Source: Alitta virens (lineage: Eukaryota; Annelida; Polychaeta; Phyllodocida; Nereididae). Taken from it: 64,000 bases of DNA. The notes beneath the pieces are model-generated. The model was not told where the DNA came from, did no database searches, and worked only from the letters and a program-made list of their open reading frames with translations. Positions within the stretch are counted from its first letter, which is position 1, and the number at the start of each line of letters is the position of its first letter. Position numbers and translations under genes: made by a program. Below, piece by piece: positions 58,301-64,000 of the stretch. The stretch spans positions 1,071,085 to 1,135,084 of the forward strand of contig OW028579.1 of the NCBI GenBank assembly GCA_932294295.1, given 5' to 3'.

Positions 58301-61300
58301 GCGGAGGAACTCACGAGTGGCAAATCCCACACTTATACAGATATTTTCAGCATTTTTAGCTGAGAAAACTAAGAAATCAAGAAATGTTTTGACCAAATTC
58401 TTGTACTTTTCATAATTGATATTCCTACACAAACAGTGAGGATCACAAATCTAATTAATATTCATAAACATCTCAGCAGCCAATCACAGAAGAGAACCAA
58501 GCACACAGACAGACGTCACAACGTCATCCCATTCAAAAGTTTGAAGGCTTTTAGCAGAAAAATAGGCGTTTTATAGATTGTGTTTGTTATAGAAACCTGT
58601 GTTTTGTTCATGTAGAAATATGTATTCAATCATTTAATGAGAAAAATATGAGTATTTTAGTCAGAATCATGGTTCAGTGCAACCAGATTCATCAGTGACG
58701 CCACTGTGCATTTGGTCTCCATGGCAACAATGCTGAATGCCTATCTGTTTGAGTTTAACAGACAGTTTCGTCGGTAAAAACAAATCGCCGGTACCGATAA
58801 ACAACGAATTTTACATATGTAATGTTAATAGATTTGAAACAAGGAGAGATTCAGCTTCATGCCAGTCTTGATTTGGTCAAAATCGGACAAGAATTGGCGA
58901 AGTTGTGGCCATGGCATGTTCAATGTTGTGGATGTCAGACTGTTTGAGATCAACAGATTGTTTTGTCGGTAAAAACGAGTCACCGATACTAATAATCTAT
59001 GGAATATATAAAGGTACTGTTAGCAGATTTATAGAGAAGAGAAATTGAGCTTCAAGCCAATTTTTATTTGGTCAAAATTGGTCAAGAATTGACGAAGTTG
59101 TGTCCATTTTCCAGATTTAATGGGCAAAGTGGAAGTGAAAGTGCTTCGAACTGAAGTCTCGTCCAGACATGACCAATGACCGCTAATGACAACTTTTAGT
59201 TTTCAAAATTAATTTTGAATAGCAAATTTTATTTTTTCAAACCTAGTTTGTGTTGAATAGTAGTCTATATAATAGGCAAGGCTGTGATTTTAGAAAATGA
59301 AAGTGAAACTGATAAACCTAAAGTAGTCCGTCCAATATGTAAATCAGGGATGGTGGAACACAATTTATTATAATTAGGGATGGTGGATCACAAAAAATAC
59401 CACATGGGTTGTTCCTTATAGGTTTTCTATGAGGAACACAGCCAAGTGTGGGATATATAAAATTTCACATCTTGTGGTGTTGTTTTCAAGCTCAGCTTTA
59501 CATTTGTTGTCATCTTTTATTTTTGTTGGGGGGGGGGGACTTCAGAATTCGGCCCTTTATTAACGAGACTGCCTGAATTGAACTCATATCCATCAGATGA
59601 CCTAGTCCACCCCCTAACCACTAGGTCACTCAGCTAAGGCAAGCATCTTAAAAAGTCTTCACAGCAAATATAGAAATAAAAATATTGTATTTTTAATGTC
59701 TCAATGTTACTGGTCTATGCACATCACATTGTTCTTTTTTTGGAATTTCAGCCTCTTTTCGAGGGAGAACTTTCGCTTCTCAGACATGGACTACCCAGAG
59801 GGTACCCCAGAGTTACCCAGCCAATCAGATGTTGCCAGGTACCTGAGGAACTATGCCCATCATTACAACCTCCAGTCTATTATTATGTTCAACAGGGATG
59901 CCAGGCATATGGAAAGATTAGGTGGGTACAGTTATGACAAAATTGGAATATCAGTATTTATCTACAATAAGGCTGACCAGAACTTTAAATTTCATTATTA
60001 TGAATAATTGTCCTTATTAAGAATGACAATAATGTTAATACCATGCTGGAAAAAAGTTTATTCACACTCATTATATATATACAGGGTGCGCCATAAAAAC
60101 TTGCACAAGCAGCTACTGCTACCTCTTTTGTTATTACCTCAATTGACTGTAATCGCATGCAGCTGCAATCATACACACGAAAGTAATAATAGTCCTAAAT
60201 TATGTTTATAAATATATTTTCGTTTTTCCTCAAGAATTATAGATAATATGGATCTAAATATAGCACATGCACACTTATCACACCTTCGGGTGATTTTCAC
60301 CTCGGCTTTTGCAATATAAGCATTAGATTATGTCACTGATCATACAGATGTGTTACAGACACCTTTCTTGACCTTTGCCGCCAAAAATAGGGCAAATAGA
60401 TTCATTTTTAATAAGAAGGTAGAGCACTGACACTTTTGAGGCGGAAAGTGCCATTTTGGATTTTGGTCAATTTTCTGTCTTTTCTGTCTAATTAACTGGT
60501 CAATCCTCCTGAAAATCATGTGATTATTTCGAGATTAGTTGTAAATTCAAAAAGTCCCTCTGGAATGCCATTATATTTCTCTGTTTTAATTTCATGACCT
60601 TGCTGAATCAAAACTGGAACCAACCTTCTTATCATCTAATACCTTGATATATATATGCACATATAAAAAACATTGAAGGAGGATTCTGTGCAAATATGAT
60701 ATTTTCTATGGCTCCAGAGGTGTAGTAATTAGGAAATATCTAATTTGTAAACTTTCTGCAACTAGACACATCATGCAAGCAGACAGAAATTTGACTTCTG
60801 TGATGTGTATCACTCAGAACAAGCCCTGCAGCATACACCCTCTCAATAATTCAGATACTGATATTGTCTAACATTATAAGATCAAAAATATAACAATGAC
60901 CAATTGGTTATACCCCTAACTAAATGTGGCAAAACTTTAAAAGACTTCATAAGCATTTGAGTAACCTAGAGCTATCCCGAAAGTAGAGATGCCTTGTGCA
61001 AGTTTTTATGGCGCACCCTGTACATGGCCAAATGTGCCACGTGCGTTTTCCATGAGAAGGATAAACGCATGGAAAACGCAAAAACCATGCGTTTACCCAT
61101 CCAAACGCATGGAAAACACATGTGGCACAATTGGCCATGTACTGATAAGGTCAATGGAAAATTTGCAAATTATTAATTCACTTATTTTTGGTCATATATA
61201 AAACATTAGCACAGCTCCGAGTAAGGAATGTCAAGGATGCAAAATATTTGGAAGTCTGTATACTGCAAAAACAGTCATAATATAGACACATGTGCACCAT

Positions 61301-62532
61301 ATAATTTTAAAATAAGGACACCTTTCCTGACAAAAAGATTTTCAGATATACTTAGGCCTACAATAAATTACATAGACATGTAAATAAAATTATATTTCTT
61401 ATGAATACTCTTTTATTCTTTTCAGAGGATGGACGATGGAAGGTAACCGCTATTCAGAACAATATTCTGGAATTTTTCGAAGCAAAATATGTTGCCGTGG
61501 CAACCGGATACATGAACGTACCCAATATTCCTTATATTCCGGGAATGGAAACTTTTAAAGGTATTATATTAGATTGTTTGTAATTTTATTTACTATAAAT
61601 AAGCAAGAGCTTGTCTATAGCTGGCATCAAAATGTAGATAATACCATAAATTCACGATGCTATTATTTATTTATTTATAAATCAACAGGTCAAATTATTA
61701 TATCCCTTAAGTGGTATTTTGTGAAACAAAGATTCCCGAATAATTTGATAATTACTAATATCATTTGAAAAAAATAAAGACCAGACAATATCATTATTGA
61801 GAAAAACAAGGAGGTTCAGCCCAAATAGCATTCCAAATCGTTTCAACATTGGTATGATGTCGGCGTTATAGATACGGTGTCGTAACGACAGCGGCCAACA
61901 TCGAAACGATGCTGGGCCGATTTGGAATGCTATCGGGGAGTCACAGAGACCATCGTTGGTAATTGTTTATCATCTTATCTAGGATAATTCATTGCGATGT
62001 AAATTACCAATGATTTGTGTCAATATTTGCAGTGAAGAGCAGCATAAGGATAAATTAACCGGAAAAAGTGCAGTATAGCGGACCCAGATTTATGACCATA
62101 TTTAACAAGCCTCATTGCCAGGCCTATGACGTAAAATGCTTGAAATATAAAATATGACGTCACAAACTAATGTAGTTATGACGGCGGTTTCATCTTCACG
62201 GTATAGACAGCGTTTATTTTTGCTTTTTCTACACCAAATGTTATTTTAATATTGTGCTAGAACTTAAAACTAGTGAAATATTTGATAAAATTTAATTTGT
62301 AATGGCCGCCAAATATGAGCATAGCTTTGGGTCCGCTATACTGCACTAAACCCAATTAACCTTTAGGCTATCTGGGTAAATTTGTATGAGCTTCGAATTT
62401 CTTTAATTCAGGAGAATCTTACCACAGCTGCAAGCTGACAGACCAACAATGGAGTAGACTGGACCACAGAAAGACTGTCATTGTTGGCTTAGGCAACAGT
62501 GCAGTGGAAATAGCTGACCAAGCTGCCTTGAG
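55344..62532 (+). CDS. Flavin-dependent monooxygenase (FMO-like), first four coding exons, 3' part missing
   Basis: Exons 55344-55519, 59752-59921, 61426-61560 and 62412-62532 have GT/AG borders and join in phase to 200 residues plus two bases. GAGASG (17-22) is the FAD-binding glycine motif, and GGVW (46-49) is the adjacent FMO mark. RFSDMDYPEGTPELPSQ, DGRWKVTA, VAVATGYMNVPNIP (the ATGY segment), YHSCKL and GLGNSAVEIA (the second, NADPH-binding glycine motif at 186-190) follow in FMO order. FMOs oxidise soft nucleophiles (N or S) using FAD, NADPH and oxygen. A complete protein should be about 430-530 residues, so roughly half is missing. No further exons are seen before a new promoter at 63.6 kb. 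The introns are packed with SINEs and MITEs. The gene may be truncated or continue past the window. Confidence 0.82.
55596..55720 (+). repeat. SINE fragment in FMO intron 1
   Basis: GGTGCCTTGTACTCGGTGTC, GCAAGTAAAAGACCCCACCC and GTAAATGTGTAACATGGTG match the SINE body. Confidence 0.75.
55900..56005 (-). repeat. SINE fragment (reverse) in FMO intron 1
   Basis: CAGAGGTAGACGTAATGATG and CTCGGCATAGACACTGAGTA are the reversed SINE body. The CATGGCCAA MITE begins a few bases further on, so it inserted into or beside this SINE. Confidence 0.75.
56009..56148. repeat. Mariner-type MITE, CATGGCCAA family, copy 2
   Basis: CATGGCCAATTGTGCCACTT to ATGTGGCACATTTGGCCATG, with TA on each side, 140 bp. Confidence 0.88.
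57205..57425 (+). repeat. Degenerate SINE with partial tRNA-like head in FMO intron 1
   Basis: GCTGGGTTGCCTAGTGGTTA resembles the SINE head with its A-box. The body blocks GAGGTGCCTTGCACTTCATG and CAGACCTCACCCATGGAGTA are decayed. Confidence 0.6.
58732..59112 (+). repeat. Two-unit diverged tandem repeat (about 190 bp) in FMO intron 1
   Basis: Both units contain CTGTTTGAG.TTAACAGA-like, GTCGGTAAAAAC, a weak CACCGATAC/CGCCGGTACCGAT, GATTTGGTCAAAATCGG / ATTTGGTCAAAATTGG, AAGAATTG(G/A)CGAAGTTGTG and CCAT, in order. Non-coding. Confidence 0.8.
60082..61020. mobile_element. Mariner-like non-autonomous element (939 bp)
   Basis: The termini are 28-bp inverted repeats starting CAGGGTGCGCCATAAAAACT and running through TGCACAAG. 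TA lies on both sides. The interior has no long frame. It lies in FMO intron 2. Confidence 0.88.
61023..61139. repeat. Mariner-type MITE, CATGGCCAA family, copy 3
   Basis: CATGGCCAAATGTGCCACGT to ATGTGGCACAATTGGCCATG. Its left TA is the right TA of the 60082-61020 element, so the two abut exactly. Confidence 0.88.
61826..61932. repeat. MITE-like inverted repeat in FMO intron 3
   Basis: TAGCATTCCAAATCG near 61827-61841 is matched by CGATTTGGAATGCTA at 61918-61932. An inner pair CGTTTCAACATTGG / CCAACATCGAAACG extends the fold. Confidence 0.8.
62067..62347. repeat. MITE, GTGCAGTATAGCGGACC family, full copy
   Basis: AGTGCAGTATAGCGGACCCA at the left and GGGTCCGCTATACTGCACT at the right give 281 bp with about 18-bp terminal inverted repeats. 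It lies in FMO intron 3, just before exon 4. Confidence 0.88.
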
Positions 62533-63594
62533 GTTGGTGAAATATCAGTTTAATAATTATTTATTTATTAAATATATTTAAAAAAAGGTTAAATTGCTGC
62601 AAACTGTTTTTCAGCAATGCCCTCTACATAAGTAGGCCTACAAATTAGAATATTTTACAAAAATGCATTGACAATAAAAACAGCAGTAATATTTATTTTA
62701 AATAACATTTATAACAGTAAAAACATTCATAAGGATAAAATATTACATGACAATAATTGTCATGTTTTCTTAGGGCCTAATTCTGGTTAATCGTTGAAGA
62801 CATAAATATCTTGCAAAATGAGACATTTTCACAAAAAAGCTAGATGTTGAAATATTCTCTCCACACCGACCTTATAATATACTGGCTGTTCTGTCCTAAT
62901 TGAAGTTTGTTTGATCAATTTCTCATTATAGTCGTAGTGGTAGTTCTAATAGCATAGCATTGAGAATTTTATCGTGGACCAAGAAAAAATCCAATGGAGC
63001 TCAATGCTTCATTGATTGAAGTAAAACAAAGTCACATTACAAACCCATATGTATTGCAGAGCAGTAAATATTGGTAAACCGTTGGTTACTGTTTGTACAA
63101 CTAAAGTATTTTTAACATACTGCTTTGTCCCACGTTTTGTGGTTAAAAAAAATTGAAATTGTCTGATTTAAGGGTTTCATAATTTTAGCACATTTCACCA
63201 TCTTTTTAGTTATTGTGTAATCAGACTAAGGTGGACCGTAGGCCTCAGAGATAGTCTAGAGATGGTTTCCAATTAAATCAAATCAAAGTCTGAATTCTGA
63301 TACACAATTAATCCCACGTTAGGCATACGATTTGACTTTTTTGAATGTTTAGAGCTCCCTAAATTTATTATGTGCATCGATTGCACAACAATTTTGTTCA
63401 GTTTCGCTAGATGGAGCTGCAATCATTTTCATGTCAGCGCGCATGCGTACAAAGCCGGGCGCTCCAACCGCTGCTGCTAAATATAGACATGTGACGTCAA
63501 GGAAAAGGGGATTCCCTGAGATCTAAGAGCTGCAGGCTCCAACATGATCGTTATCAACGAGATCAGAGCATGCGCGCCAAACGTTAGCAGAGCG
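62533..63594. other. Region after the last FMO exon
   Basis: Mostly AT-rich and non-coding. No exon matching the missing C-terminal half of an FMO is seen. CG-containing sequence with CGCGCATGCG begins near 63430, upstream of the next gene's promoter. Confidence 0.5.
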
Positions 63595-63600
63595 TATATA
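63595..63600 (+). promoter_or_regulatory. TATA box of the last gene
   Basis: TATATA in the context GCGTATATATTTCG. A TCAGAC initiator-like sequence lies about 30 bp downstream (63624-63629), giving a 5' leader of about 45 bases before the ATG at 63669. The spacing is that of a classic core promoter. Confidence 0.6.
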
Positions 63601-63668
63601 TTTCGTGCGGTTGTGCAACTCCGTCAGACAAGCTGAGCTCTCAGACTGTACAAGACCGATCAGCCATC

Positions 63669-63696
63669 ATGAAGTCAAAGACACAGTATCAAGGAG
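63669..63696 (+). CDS. First coding exon of an unidentified gene (runs off the window)
   Basis: The ATG follows the TATA promoter by about 70 bp. Ten codons are begun (MKSKTQYQG plus one base) before a strong donor GGAG|GTAAGC. Nothing more of the gene lies in the window, so the product cannot be named. The rest of the window (63697-64000) is its first intron and shows no second exon. Confidence 0.55.
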
Positions 63697-64000
63697 GTAA
63701 GCTGTGGTCTGTTGGCGTGGAAGTATTGATTTTTCCATGAAGAGTAAAAGACTTGATATATACATCAATTCTATGAGGAATCATTTGTCCCTAAATGTGT
63801 GTAAATATGCATTATTCTAGCTTTTAATTTGTGCGAAAAAAAAAAAAAAAGTGTGAAGTATTTATTGCACAAGACCAATGAAATAAACAAATAAATTCCC
63901 CTAAAATGCAAAAAAACTAGTCAAAGCCTAAAAAGATGTATTTCCCAGAGTGTTGCAATGTGTACTTGAGCACTGAGATGGTACTTACCTGATCATTCCA

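Noticed and set aside
63669..63696. Naming the last gene from its first nine residues
   Set aside because: Nine residues are not enough to identify a product.

Overview
This is a eukaryotic (animal) nuclear sequence. It is AT-rich, its genes are split by GT/AG introns, it has AATAAA signals, SINEs and many MITE-like inverted repeats, and it carries a DIRS-type retrotransposon. The recognisable genes (LRRC58, PEX19, HPS6, a MID1IP1/Spot14 protein, a rhodopsin-like GPCR, a flavin monooxygenase) and the repeat style suggest a marine invertebrate, perhaps an invertebrate deuterostome such as a hemichordate. That placement is inference, not proof.

Layout. 1.5-8.0 kb: LRRC58 on the minus strand, five coding exons. 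8.0-8.5 kb: a short shared promoter region. 8.5-13.3 kb: PEX19 on the plus strand, eight exons ending in a farnesylation box. 16.1-24.3 kb: HPS6 on the plus strand, 18 coding exons. 26.4-31.9 kb: a nearly intact DIRS-like tyrosine-recombinase retrotransposon with inverted termini, an internal complementary region, and gag, RT/RNase H and recombinase reading frames; the recombinase frame has one in-frame stop. 31.9-36.5 kb: non-coding and repeat-rich. 36.5-38.3 kb: a two-exon divergent 7TM receptor with a SINE in its intron. 39.9 kb: a tRNA-Thr(AGT) gene. 41.4-46.3 kb: an intact-looking DNA transposon of a kind I cannot name, with an 831-residue transposase-like protein, 19-bp terminal inverted repeats, ATTT on both sides and twelve copies of a 14-bp motif. 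48.0-48.8 kb: a two-exon MID1IP1/THRSP gene on the minus strand. 49.7-52.7 kb: a repeat nest holding a 1.3-kb near-perfect palindrome made of two inverted Harbinger-like MITEs. 55.3-62.5 kb: the first four coding exons (200 residues) of a flavin-dependent monooxygenase whose large introns are full of SINEs and MITEs. 63.6 kb: a TATA promoter and first coding exon of a further gene that runs off the window.

The host genes serve unrelated housekeeping roles: peroxisomal membrane protein import, lysosome-related organelle biogenesis, lipogenesis control, signalling and oxidation. They do not form one pathway. Exon joins for the genes were checked by phase, and every complete gene sums to whole codons. 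The strongest candidates for something undescribed are the 41.4-46.3 kb transposon with its motif array and the palindromic MITE pair.
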